A stretch of DNA of 64,000 nucleotides. Origin: Pectobacterium colocasium (GTDB taxonomy: Bacteria; Pseudomonadota; Gammaproteobacteria; Enterobacterales; Enterobacteriaceae). The translations under genes were made by a program, and so were the position numbers. Below are positions 56,586-64,000 of the stretch, one piece after another. How positions within the stretch are numbered: position 1 is the stretch's first letter; the number at the start of each line of letters is the position of its first letter. The notes under the pieces are model-generated. The model was not told where the DNA came from and did no database searches. It saw only the letters and a list, made by a program, of their open reading frames with translations. The stretch lies in assembly GCF_020181655.1 (NCBI RefSeq), contig NZ_CP084032.1, positions 1,674,001 to 1,738,000 of the forward strand, read 5' to 3'.

Positions 56586-57417
56586 CAATGCCGAAGCGGG
56601 TTTGCATATTTTCCCATTCCGGTGGCGTACCCGTCAGGGGAATTTCCACCAACTGATGGCTTAATCGTCCCAGCGCGAAGCCATCCTCGCTGGCAAAGCT
56701 GATGGCCTGCGTATGCCGCAGGATGCTGAAGACGGAATAGATATGGTCACACTGAATCTGCGGCCGGTAATCGGGCTGGCGCGTCAAGGCGGCCAGCACT
56801 TTGCGCATGCCGACGGGCATAAAAGGCGAGGCGAGTGGAAAACGCAGTAGATCGTCCGGTGTCACGTTTGCCTGCTGTGCCAGCGGATGTGAAGAATGGC
56901 AGATAAAGAAACAGCGCTGCTGGCTTAATGGCTGCACGTGGAGATGGGTTTCCATCTCGGCCTGCCAGGTATCGGCGACGATGAAAGGCCATTCGTCGGC
57001 CAGCAGCCGATCGCGCAGGGATTGCCAGTTATCCACGCTGTAGGTGACTCTGGCTCGCGGGCGTAGCGCATGGAAATGCGCCACCGCTTTGGGGATTAGC
57101 GAGGTGGACGGCGCAGGGCCGCAGCCAAACGTCAGTTCACCTTCCTGCGCCTCGCTGATCTGCCGCATGTCGGTCATCAACTCCCAGGACAACTCTTGCA
57201 TGCGGCGCGCAAACGGCAGCAGCGTATTGCCTTGCCACGTTAGCGCGAAGCGGCGACTCTGACGATCGATAAGCGGATGCCCCATCGTTTGTTCCAGCGC
57301 CTGAATGCTGCGGCTGAATGCAGACTGAGACAGACAGACGGCTTCTGCGGCCTGTACAAAACTCCCGTGTTCGGCCAGTGCAAGAAAATTGCGTAATTGC
57401 CGTAAATCCAGATGCAT
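56479..57417 (-). CDS. LysR-type transcriptional regulator
   Basis: LysR regulator of 312 residues. The N-terminal helix-turn-helix (SFVQAAEAVCLSQSAFSRSI) is followed by a two-lobed effector domain. It converges on the binding-protein gene and probably controls the arylsulfotransferase/ABC cluster. ATG 57417 starts the conserved MHLDLRQLRNFLALAE; the longer frame to 57435 adds six residues. Confidence 0.83.
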   Translation of the reverse strand: MHLDLRQLRNFLALAEHGSFVQAAEAVCLSQSAFSRSIQALEQTMGHPLIDRQSRRFALTWQGNTLLPFARRMQELSWELMTDMRQISEAQEGELTFGCGPAPSTSLIPKAVAHFHALRPRARVTYSVDNWQSLRDRLLADEWPFIVADTWQAEMETHLHVQPLSQQRCFFICHSSHPLAQQANVTPDDLLRFPLASPFMPVGMRKVLAALTRQPDYRPQIQCDHIYSVFSILRHTQAISFASEDGFALGRLSHQLVEIPLTGTPPEWENMQTRFGIVTCLKRTLPPLAELMIETILAQDKLRSPALALPTL

Positions 57418-57563
57418 ATTGCAGCTACCTATCATATCGATCTTTTCCCACTTTTTAGGCGGAGGTCGACAGTCAACGCAATGAACAAAAAGTCATAAGT
57501 TATAGCGAATTGATTGCTATAGACTTTTAGTCCTCTGAACCTGCCGTTTGACGCAGTCAGCGG

Positions 57564-58322
57564 CTATTTCGCCAGCGCACAGGAAAAATCCTGAATTTCT
57601 TCCACAGAACCGAGGCTCATATTGAACACGTCAAGGCCGCTGGCGAGCAGCACCTTTTCACCTGCCGGAGTAGAGACCATCGCAAGACCGTATTTACCGA
57701 TCGACTCATTCCGCTGCTGGGCGTAACGACCTAACGTTTTAAACGGATCGCTTTGCGCCCATTCGTTCGCCGTGAGCGTTTTTGCCAGATAGACGTGCCC
57801 GTTAATTTTCACCGTCAGCGGTTTCCAGTCGGCAGAGAGCGTTGGAAACTGCTGGTTCAACGTCTGATAAACCTCCGGGCGCAGGCAGGCGATGTGAATA
57901 TGCAGCTGATTTTGCGTGCGGCCGTAGCGTGAGTTAATTGCCAGTGAGAGATAGTCATCTCTGATCGGCTTGCCCACTTCGCGGGAAAGATGGCCACGCC
58001 TGTCCCAGGCCTGCATAAAGAAATTGGGTATGTTTTGTTGCAAGAGATCAGCGCTTTCGATACCGCTGATTTTATCCGTTGGGAGCAACAGGTCGTGATA
58101 GAGGCCGTTTCTGTCATCAAAAAGCACGTAGCCGTCCGCCAGATTGACTTCCAGACAGGGCGCGGGATTGCCGCTGCGCTGCTGATTGGGTACGCACTGT
58201 TTGCTGACGATCTCCCACAGTGCATTGCTGTTTCCTCGACTAACCTTCCACCCTATTGCCGTGGCCGCCGTGAGCAAAATGATGGCAGAAACAGTGAAGA
58301 TCAAGATCGTGTTGCGTTTCAT
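57564..58322 (-). CDS. cdh: CDP-diacylglycerol diphosphatase
   Basis: Membrane-anchored pyrophosphatase of 252 residues (E. coli Cdh 251) that hydrolyses CDP-diacylglycerol to phosphatidate and CMP. An N-terminal anchor helix (RNTILIFTVSAIILLTAATA) is followed by the Cdh domain of the HIT-like fold, with the catalytic motif QLHIHIACLRPEV. ATG 58322 follows GGAGA; the longer frame to 58376 lacks a site. Confidence 0.9.
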   Translation of the reverse strand: MKRNTILIFTVSAIILLTAATAIGWKVSRGNSNALWEIVSKQCVPNQQRSGNPAPCLEVNLADGYVLFDDRNGLYHDLLLPTDKISGIESADLLQQNIPNFFMQAWDRRGHLSREVGKPIRDDYLSLAINSRYGRTQNQLHIHIACLRPEVYQTLNQQFPTLSADWKPLTVKINGHVYLAKTLTANEWAQSDPFKTLGRYAQQRNESIGKYGLAMVSTPAGEKVLLASGLDVFNMSLGSVEEIQDFSCALAK

Positions 58323-58496
58323 GACGGGTCTCCGGCAGGCGCAGAAAGCACTAAGTAGCGGGGAAAAACAGGGCATGATAAATCAGTGATAAGCCACTAT
58401 GGGGCAGCGGCGATGTCATTAATATGACTTTGGTGAAAGGAGAAAGGCTAATCGGTAACGGATTGTAAGAGAGAACGGTGGTGGAATGGCATATGA

Positions 58497-58539
58497 CGCG
58501 GCCTTTTAACCAACACAGCAATGTGATTAAAAGGCCGCG
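58497..58539 (-). terminator. Terminator-like hairpin after the FyuA-like gene
   Basis: CGCGGCCTTTTAA (58497-58509) pairs perfectly with TTAAAAGGCCGCG (58527-58539), a 13-bp stem with a 17-base loop just past the receptor stop codon. Confidence 0.7.
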
Positions 58540-58554
58540 GTAAAACGACAGGAA

Positions 58555-60564
58555 TCAGAACAAGTCGACCCGCACGTCCACGCCAACGGTTCGGCCTTCA
58601 TTGACCTGCGCGTAGCCCGATGTGCCGCTCATAAAGCCAAAGGTGCGGTAGCGGCGGTCGAAGACGTTATCCACATAGCCAGCGATATTCACCCGGTCGG
58701 TGGCCTGCCAACTGAGGCGCAGGTCGGTCGTGGTATAGGTGCCCTGACGCAACGCGTTGTCTCCGTCGAAGTAGTGCGGCCCTACCACATTGAAGGCCAG
58801 ACGTGGCATTAACGCGCCGAACGAGGTATCAATCAGTCCGTTCAGGCTGGTGCCAGCACCGTAGCGCGGGACGAAGGGCACGCGTTTATCCTGATAGCTC
58901 TCACTGTCGCCGGTAAATTCAGAGCGGACATAGGTGCCGTTGATATCCCATGACCAGTTGGGAACGACCTGCCACTTCAGCATCATTTCTACGCCACTGG
59001 CATCGGCGCTGCCTGCGTTGCTGAGCGTTTGCATACCGACCGGGCCGGAATACAGCTGCATATCACGCGTGTGAGTATGGAACACGGCGCCCTGAAGCTG
59101 CACATCGCCGCTCTGATAGCGCGAGCCGATTTCATAGTTAATCGATTTCTCTGCGTTGTACGGAATGGCCTGTGTGCCGGCTGCAGGTGAGTAGTTAAAG
59201 CCCGTTGGCTTGTAGCCCTGCGCAACGCGGGTATAGACACGCCAATCATTATTCAGCAGATAGCTGGCGGAGAGTTGTCCCAGTACCTGATCGTCATCAA
59301 CGCTATTGCGGTCGCCCACGTTCATGCCGGAGAACTGCTGGTGATAACGGGTTTCGGCTTTATCGTGCGACACGCGCAGCCCGCCGCCCAAATCGATACG
59401 GTCGGTCAGATGCCAGGTCAGATCGCTGTAAGCGGCTAACGTCTCCGTTGACGTGTTGGCATTGCTCTGCATAAACGGAGATCCTGCCATGCTGTAGGTC
59501 AGATCGAGTTTTTCACGCGTGTTCTGTCGGTAAAGGCCGAACACCATGTCCACCGTGCGGCCTGCACCGTGTGTCGCGGCACGCAGTTCCTGCACGTCCT
59601 GATTCCAGCGTTCCGGCATGTCGGCAATCAGCGTACCGTTCGGGAAGGTGCGGTCGTAATTCTGCTGCTGCCATGCGCCGATCAGGCTAAAAATCCAGTT
59701 ATCGGTGGTGTATTTTCCGCTCAGCGACTTGCTATGGGTGCAGCGGCGCAGTTTAGGATCGGGGGAGCCAGCGGCGATCTCCAGCGTCCGGTTTTTAGCA
59801 TCGCCAAACGGCAGATAGGTATCCTGTGTGGCGCGCGTGCAGTCTTCCGTTAGTGCCAGACTGGTTTCCCACGGTTGACCCTCGGGAGCCAGTCGCAGTC
59901 GAAGATTTCCGACGCTGGACTTTGTCCCGCCGAGGTTGTCGCTGCCCGTCGCGGGGTTGGTCATCGCGCCTGAGTCGACCTGGCGCAGCAGCGTGACGCT
60001 GCCATACAGCAGGCCATCCTGAATGGGGCCGCTGAGGTTGATTTTGCCGTGATAGCCGTCGCGGCTGGCGACGCCGCCTTCGACATAGCCACGCGGTGTG
60101 CTGTCGGGCTGCTGAGTGACGATATTGATAATGCCGCCCTGCGCGCTTTTACCGTACAACGTCCCTTGCGGACCGCGCAGCATTTCGATGCTTTCTACAT
60201 CGGAGAGGGCCTGCACGGTATTGGTGGCGAGCTGGGGGATGCCGTCCACGTAGACTGTCACTGCCGGGCTGTAGAAATCCTGTGCGGAAGACACGCCGCG
60301 CAGTGAGATCGAGGGGAACAGTAGGCTGCCGTTATTGCCGAGGTTCAGACCGGGCATCACGCGGGTTAACTTGTCGGTACTGGTGACGCCAGCATCTTTC
60401 AGTTCCGGTGCCGTCACGATGGTGGAAGAGACGTTGTTGGCCGAGGCGGAATAGGGGGATTGTTTGCTGGCGGAGACAACGAGTGTATCGTCCTGAGCGG
60501 CAAAGGCGCAGGAAGAGAGAAATATGCCGGTTAAGGCAAGCGGATAAAGACGCATTATTTTCAT
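58555..60564 (-). CDS. TonB-dependent siderophore receptor, FyuA/Psn-like
   Basis: Outer-membrane receptor of 669 residues, highly similar across its length to the yersiniabactin/pesticin receptor FyuA (673 residues). Examples are LVVSASKQSPYSASANNVSS with the TonB box, ISLRGVSSAQDFYSPAVTVY, LRGPQGTLYGKSAQGGIINI and PQRWNQDVQELRAAT-like PERWNQDVQELRAAT. A signal peptide precedes AAQDDTLVV. ATG 60564 follows AGGGA. The ligand is probably yersiniabactin or a close thiazoline siderophore. The promoter region carries a Fur-like box and a YbtA-like operator. Confidence 0.88.
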   Translation of the reverse strand: MKIMRLYPLALTGIFLSSCAFAAQDDTLVVSASKQSPYSASANNVSSTIVTAPELKDAGVTSTDKLTRVMPGLNLGNNGSLLFPSISLRGVSSAQDFYSPAVTVYVDGIPQLATNTVQALSDVESIEMLRGPQGTLYGKSAQGGIINIVTQQPDSTPRGYVEGGVASRDGYHGKINLSGPIQDGLLYGSVTLLRQVDSGAMTNPATGSDNLGGTKSSVGNLRLRLAPEGQPWETSLALTEDCTRATQDTYLPFGDAKNRTLEIAAGSPDPKLRRCTHSKSLSGKYTTDNWIFSLIGAWQQQNYDRTFPNGTLIADMPERWNQDVQELRAATHGAGRTVDMVFGLYRQNTREKLDLTYSMAGSPFMQSNANTSTETLAAYSDLTWHLTDRIDLGGGLRVSHDKAETRYHQQFSGMNVGDRNSVDDDQVLGQLSASYLLNNDWRVYTRVAQGYKPTGFNYSPAAGTQAIPYNAEKSINYEIGSRYQSGDVQLQGAVFHTHTRDMQLYSGPVGMQTLSNAGSADASGVEMMLKWQVVPNWSWDINGTYVRSEFTGDSESYQDKRVPFVPRYGAGTSLNGLIDTSFGALMPRLAFNVVGPHYFDGDNALRQGTYTTTDLRLSWQATDRVNIAGYVDNVFDRRYRTFGFMSGTSGYAQVNEGRTVGVDVRVDLF

Positions 60565-60654
60565 TATTAAATCCCTGAAAAGACTAAAATCGATGTCAAA
60601 GACAACGGTTTTCATCAAGAGATGAAAAGCGCGTAAGACAGAGAATGATGAAAG

Positions 60655-60673
60655 CTAAATGATAATCGTTTGC
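60655..60673 (-). promoter_or_regulatory. Fur-like box upstream of the FyuA-like gene
   Basis: CTAAATGATAATCGTTTGC matches the Fur consensus at 13 of 19 positions, including the whole GATAATC centre. It lies directly downstream of the YbtA-like operator, in promoter position for the receptor gene. Confidence 0.6.
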
Positions 60674-60683
60674 ATTTTTTGAG

Positions 60684-60718
60684 CTACCCGTATCGGGTCT
60701 ATTTCAACCCGAATACAG
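60684..60718 (-). promoter_or_regulatory. YbtA-like tandem operator A (receptor promoter)
   Basis: ACCCGTATCGGGT (60686-60698), a perfect inverted repeat, is followed by GTCTATTT-like spacing and a second ACCCGAAT at 60707-60714. The two ACCCG units start 21 bp apart. The same layout occurs at 62495-62530 and 63611-63645. AraC-type activators of yersiniabactin genes bind paired repeats of this kind. Confidence 0.6.
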
Positions 60719-60743
60719 CAAACTTCTTGCGCATTTTCCTGCC

Positions 60744-62021
60744 TTAATCCTGCCCCAGCTGGCTTGCTGTAGCGGGAGTAATTCCCTCTGAAAACGCGCG
60801 AGAAAGCCGCACAGATAGCCGTTTGGCGGGCCACAGGCTGGCGACGGCGAAGCAGGCCAGCACGCCCAGCGTGGTCTGGTAATTTGTGTGATGGGCTAAC
60901 TGAAGCGCAGCAATCGACACGGTCATGGCGACAGCCGCATCGGTCGATTGGAACAGCGCATAATCGGAAGCGGGCTGATGCGGTCTGACTAATCCCATCA
61001 GGACGTTGTATAGCGTGACAAACCCGACGGCGGCGGCCAGATTGACCACGCCAAAGAGCACGATCCAGCCGTTCAGCGTAAACAGCGGATAGCCGACGGC
61101 CAGCATAATGGCGAGCAGAGCGTGCACGACCATGACGGGCAGCAGACAGCGCAGTGCGCCCATACGTCGAATCAGGACATTGGCGATCACAATCCCTACG
61201 CCGCTCACGACGGTGCTGTACACCGTCATGACGATGCCCAATTGGCTTAGGCTAAGCTGCCTATCGATCAGCATGACGGTCTGTAGCGCCATCATGCCGC
61301 GCATCGCCAGATAGAAAATGGCCGTGAAGGCTACTACCGGCCAGAGCGCCTTAAGCGTCAGACGATTTAGCGTCGGGCGTGCGGCTTGCTGACTCTGACG
61401 AGCCGGACTCTGATGATCCAACGTCTGGCTGTGCTGGATAGGGGACTGCTGGATATAGCGCAGCGGCAGAATGAGCATCAACAGCGATAGCCCCGCCAGC
61501 GCGAAGAAGCCACCTCGCCATCCTGCCTGTTCCGCAATACTCAGGAATGCATAAGAGCCGAACAGAATACCCAGATAGCTACCGCCGACCTGTGCGGTAT
61601 TCGCCAGCGCGCGACTGGCGGCGTTGGTGGTGCAAATTGTGATTCCGTCGGCATAGATATCGTGGCTGGCGGAGAGCAATGCCAGCAGCATCAGCGCCAT
61701 GATGATAGTCAGGACAGAGTGCTCAGGGGAGATGACGCCAATCATGACCAGCGTTGCCGCCATCGCGATCTGGAGCAGCACCAGACTGCCTAAATAGGGA
61801 TTGCCGCGCAGAGGAAGCGCGTGACGCTCACCCCACGGTGCCCACAGGCATTTAGCAATCCACGGCAGAAAGGTCAGTGACAGCCAGCTTAGCTGCGCAA
61901 GATCCAACCCTGCGTGGCGAAAATAGCCCGCCACGCCTTGCATAATGACTGCGGTGATCATGCCTTGATGGAGGTAGAAGCACCAATAGGGCAGATAGCG
62001 TGTCATCGGGTTGTGCGTCAT
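60744..62021 (-). CDS. MFS transporter, YbtX/RhtX-FptX-like
   Basis: MFS protein of 425 residues with 12 membrane segments and the RhtX/FptX/YbtX N-terminus (YLPYWCFYLHQGMITAVIMQ; SWLSLTFLPWIAKCLWAPWG). Relatives transport ferric siderophores or act with siderophore systems in Pseudomonas and Yersinia. ATGA overlap with the upstream 140-residue gene shows co-translation. It lies in the FyuA-like operon. Confidence 0.8.
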   Translation of the reverse strand: MTHNPMTRYLPYWCFYLHQGMITAVIMQGVAGYFRHAGLDLAQLSWLSLTFLPWIAKCLWAPWGERHALPLRGNPYLGSLVLLQIAMAATLVMIGVISPEHSVLTIIMALMLLALLSASHDIYADGITICTTNAASRALANTAQVGGSYLGILFGSYAFLSIAEQAGWRGGFFALAGLSLLMLILPLRYIQQSPIQHSQTLDHQSPARQSQQAARPTLNRLTLKALWPVVAFTAIFYLAMRGMMALQTVMLIDRQLSLSQLGIVMTVYSTVVSGVGIVIANVLIRRMGALRCLLPVMVVHALLAIMLAVGYPLFTLNGWIVLFGVVNLAAAVGFVTLYNVLMGLVRPHQPASDYALFQSTDAAVAMTVSIAALQLAHHTNYQTTLGVLACFAVASLWPAKRLSVRLSRAFSEGITPATASQLGQD

Positions 62022-62440
62022 GGTTTGTCGCGATCCAGCAGCATTATCGCCAGCGCCTGTGCTTCAAGCGAGGTGGCGACGACAAAATAGGCATACGGCG
62101 CCTGCCCAGACTGCGTCCAGTTCTCTGCCCATTTCACGTACTTTTGCCTTTTGGCTTCGTCGTTTTCGATGCGAATCGCACCCGCACAGTATTGCTGTTG
62201 CAGGCTGACGTTATCGCGCGTCCACTGAAGATAAGCATTCATAAAAACAGGGGAGCGATGGGGCAGGTCGGCACCTGTCATACAGAGAACAAAGCGTTCT
62301 TGCGCGGCATACAGTTGAGCGATCTGCGCCATATAACCCGCGGATTCCTCGTCGGGCACCTGTTCCGGCATGTGTAAGAAGACCACCGGCCAGGCGTCTG
62401 TATCAAGGAAAGGATGTGGCGTTGCAATGGAATCGGGCAT
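62018..62440 (-). CDS. Conserved small protein of the FyuA-like locus, unknown function
   Basis: Protein of 140 residues without signal peptide or membrane segments. It begins MPDSIATPHPFLDTDAWPVV and contains RSPVFMNAYLQWTRDNVSLQ. The pattern SPVFMNAYLQWTRDN...KRQKYVKWAENWTQ resembles a cytosolic metabolite-sensing fold, but I do not recognise it. It is coupled to the YbtX-like gene by ATGA overlap and preceded by the second Fur-like box and operator. Confidence 0.6.
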   Translation of the reverse strand: MPDSIATPHPFLDTDAWPVVFLHMPEQVPDEESAGYMAQIAQLYAAQERFVLCMTGADLPHRSPVFMNAYLQWTRDNVSLQQQYCAGAIRIENDEAKRQKYVKWAENWTQSGQAPYAYFVVATSLEAQALAIMLLDRDKP

Positions 62441-62465
62441 AGCGGTTTCTCCGGCTTATTATGGA

Positions 62466-62484
62466 GAAAATGATAATCATTCGC
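62466..62484 (-). promoter_or_regulatory. Fur-like box upstream of the small gene and YbtX-like gene
   Basis: GAAAATGATAATCATTCGC matches the Fur consensus at 16 of 19 positions. It lies 26-44 bp upstream of the 62440 start codon. Confidence 0.75.
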
Positions 62485-62494
62485 TGTTACGGCG

Positions 62495-62530
62495 CTACCC
62501 GAATCCAGTCTATTTGTACCCGTATCGGGA
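62495..62530 (-). promoter_or_regulatory. YbtA-like tandem operator B
   Basis: ACCCGAATC (62497-62505) and ACCCGTATCGGGA (62518-62530) start 21 bp apart with GTCTATTT between, the same arrangement as operator A. It overlaps the end of the preceding gap upstream of the small gene. Confidence 0.6.
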
Positions 62531-62552
62531 TGAACGGGACGTTGGTTTTCAG

Positions 62553-63521
62553 CTAAATGTTCAGGCGCTTGAAAGCAGAAGGCGTGACGCCGAACTGCTT
62601 TTGGAAGGCGGCACTAAAGTGGCTGGCGTTGGCATAGCCCAGATCGGTGGCGACCACCATGACGGGCGCGCCCGTGACAAACAGCCGACGCCGCGCTTCG
62701 TGCATACGTTCGGCCTGAAATAACCCATAGATGCTGTTATTGAAGAGCTGGCGAAATCCGCGTTTCAGCTTTAGTACGCTTAATCCGGTTTCTCTGGAGA
62801 GCATGGCGATAGTAGGAGCCTGTGACAGATCCGCCAGCAGCAGATCTTTGGCACGCAGCAGCTTTTGGCGATCGGCCAGGCTGAGCGTGTCCTGCGGGGG
62901 AACCGCGTCGGCATGTCCGGCGACGGCGAGACTCACCAGAATCATGCTTTGTCCCAGCAACCACAGCGGCGCATGGCGGTTTTCACCGGCCTGCTGCGGG
63001 TGCGTCAGGCTGGACAGCGCGTGGCTTAACACCTGCGCGGTTGCCCGCATTTCGGCATTGCAGTCGCAGCGGGTACAGAGCCGGCCGGAATCCAACTGCT
63101 GTTGCAGGTTACCGGTGAGATCCGGCACCCAGTTAGCCAGTAGCTCAGGGCTCAGCGACACCGTGACGCTTTCAAACTGCCCGGAGTAGGATGACGTACC
63201 CTGACAGTCTGGGGTATAGCTAATACAACCCGATCCTTGCTTCAGCACGTGTTCCCGTCCACGATCGCCTTTCAGTGCAAATTGCGAATCTCCTTGCAAC
63301 GAACAGGAAAAATTGATGCGTCCCCAGTCGTCATGCAAATGCATGGTAGTGGGCTGTCGGAACTGTCCGCGCCACACCAGAATATCCAGCCCTTCCTGAA
63401 GCGTAGCGCGCAGCAGGCTACAGTCCGCACCGGTATCCGGCCGCATGACGTGCAGTTCAGCGATCAAATTCGAAATGGTGACTTCAGGCTCGCTGGTGGC
63501 TTTCAGTGGGGAGGCATTCAA
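62553..63521 (-). CDS. AraC-family siderophore regulator, YbtA/PchR-like
   Basis: Regulator of 322 residues. The N-terminal sensor includes HLHDDWGRINFSCSLQGDSQ and the C-terminal AraC domain (from about 225) has two helix-turn-helix motifs (TIAMLSRETGLSVLKLKRGF and MVVATDLGYANASHFSAAFQ). The sensor-DNA-binding layout and wording match YbtA/PchR siderophore-responsive activators. It is divergent from the ABC gene at 63753 across a gap holding operator C and a Fur-like box. Confidence 0.83.
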   Translation of the reverse strand: MNASPLKATSEPEVTISNLIAELHVMRPDTGADCSLLRATLQEGLDILVWRGQFRQPTTMHLHDDWGRINFSCSLQGDSQFALKGDRGREHVLKQGSGCISYTPDCQGTSSYSGQFESVTVSLSPELLANWVPDLTGNLQQQLDSGRLCTRCDCNAEMRATAQVLSHALSSLTHPQQAGENRHAPLWLLGQSMILVSLAVAGHADAVPPQDTLSLADRQKLLRAKDLLLADLSQAPTIAMLSRETGLSVLKLKRGFRQLFNNSIYGLFQAERMHEARRRLFVTGAPVMVVATDLGYANASHFSAAFQKQFGVTPSAFKRLNI

Positions 63522-63610
63522 TGGACAGACTCCTGAAGAGACGGGTTGCGAACATCGAACGATCCGGTAATTGGACGATCATCGCACCGAAGTTGATGAC
63601 GGTAACCCGT

Positions 63611-63645
63611 ACCGATTCGGGTAGAAATCGGCTCGAATCGGGTAG
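63611..63645. promoter_or_regulatory. YbtA-like tandem operator C (divergent promoter)
   Basis: Read on the minus strand, CTACCCGATTCGAG begins one unit and a second ACCCGAATCGG follows 21 bp later. The layout equals operators A and B. An extra ACCCG-type copy lies at 63605-63609. Confidence 0.6.
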
Positions 63646-63654
63646 ATACACAAT

Positions 63655-63669
63655 TGAGAATAGTTATTA
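63655..63669. promoter_or_regulatory. Fur-like box between the YbtA-like and ABC genes
   Basis: TGAGAATAGTTATTA matches 11 of 14 arm positions of the Fur 7-1-7 site and is identical to the box at 39423-39437. Confidence 0.55.
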
Positions 63670-63752
63670 TTCCTGACTTTATTGCCGCCGTCGAGTTGAT
63701 TTGCTTGCGTTACGGGTAAGCGACTGTGCGGGAAGGAGAAAAGAGAACAACT

Positions 63753-64000
63753 ATGCCACATTCCGCTGTTGAGGGCGGTTCATCCGCTTCCACGCCGCCT
63801 TCTACGCCACATAACCGAGCCTGGCACATTATGCACCCCGTAAGAGGGCAAATTCGTCTGGCGATGTGCCTGTCGGGGCTGTCGGTTCTGGCTGGCATCG
63901 CATTTCTGCTTTTTCTGGCGTGGAGTATCCAACAGTTGCTCGTGCAACCCGCGTCATGGCCGCTGTTGACGATGGTCGGAGCGTTGCTGTGCCTGTGCGC
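63753..64000 (+). CDS. Start of an ABC exporter-type protein (YbtP/YbtQ-like), truncated by the window end
   Basis: Only 82 codons are visible. A hydrophilic start (HSAVEGGSSASTPPSTPHNR) leads into HPVRGQIRLAMCLSGLSVLA and a further hydrophobic segment, the typical entry into the transmembrane domain of an ABC protein with fused ATPase. AAGGAG lies 14 bp before the ATG. Adjacent YbtA-, YbtX- and FyuA-like genes make YbtP/YbtQ-type siderophore import likely. Confidence 0.6.
   Translation, partial: MPHSAVEGGSSASTPPSTPHNRAWHIMHPVRGQIRLAMCLSGLSVLAGIAFLLFLAWSIQQLLVQPASWPLLTMVGALLCLC

Overview
The window reads as the chromosome of a soft-rot member of the Enterobacterales, most likely Pectobacterium. 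I infer this from enterobacterial orthologues recognised by eye (Cbl, GltP, DcuB, ProP, Amn, Cdh, PatA, PatD), from a heme-acquisition (has) locus combined with a FyuA-like receptor locus, and from roughly 50 percent GC with AT-rich gaps. No database search was possible. I saw no tRNA, rRNA, CRISPR array, prophage or intact insertion sequence.

Layout. 1-400: tail of a chemotaxis receptor and an unrecognised gene remnant. 685-8459: Fur-boxed FetMP-type iron uptake operon (FTR1 permease, P19 protein, DUF2318 membrane protein, two FtsX-like permeases, ATPase, lipoprotein thioredoxin). 8491-13551: EamA exporter with an AraC regulator, cbl, gltP. 13626-20862: a probable organosulfur cluster (sulfonate-type ABC transporter, two hydroxyacid dehydrogenase families, a cysteate/D-cysteine lyase, an Asp/Glu-type racemase), then dcuB. 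23138-34568: has locus (hasI, hasS, hasR, hasA, hasD, hasE, and a TolC-family protein), interrupted between hasS and hasR by an AT-rich AbiEii-type module. 34829-38269: a 53-aa gene, then patD and patA for putrescine degradation, each preceded by a sigma-54-like promoter. 38384-40432: a methyltransferase divergent from an AraC regulator with a Fur-like box between them. 40707-43729: proP and amn. 43868-50227: an Opp/Nik-type ABC operon with a fused permease and an embedded MFS gene, headed by a Zur-like box. 50852-57417: a second sulfur-type cluster with an arylsulfotransferase-thioredoxin fusion, an SsuB-like ATPase, a tandem-fused permease, a binding protein and a LysR regulator. 57564-58322: cdh. 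58555-64000: a yersiniabactin-like uptake locus (FyuA-like receptor, YbtX-like MFS, a small unknown, YbtA-like regulator, start of an ABC exporter-fold gene).

Functional picture. The region is dominated by metal and sulfur scavenging. Three iron systems carry Fur-like boxes, and a fourth metal or peptide system carries a Zur-like box. Two separate clusters appear to take up organosulfur compounds, and cbl, the sulfate-starvation activator gene, lies nearby. The best candidates for undescribed biology are the Zur-boxed ABC/MFS operon without nearby opine-synthesis genes, the arylsulfotransferase-thioredoxin fusion cluster, the lyase/racemase organosulfur cluster, and a shared 33-36-bp operator with 21-bp-spaced half sites in the three promoter regions of the FyuA-like locus.
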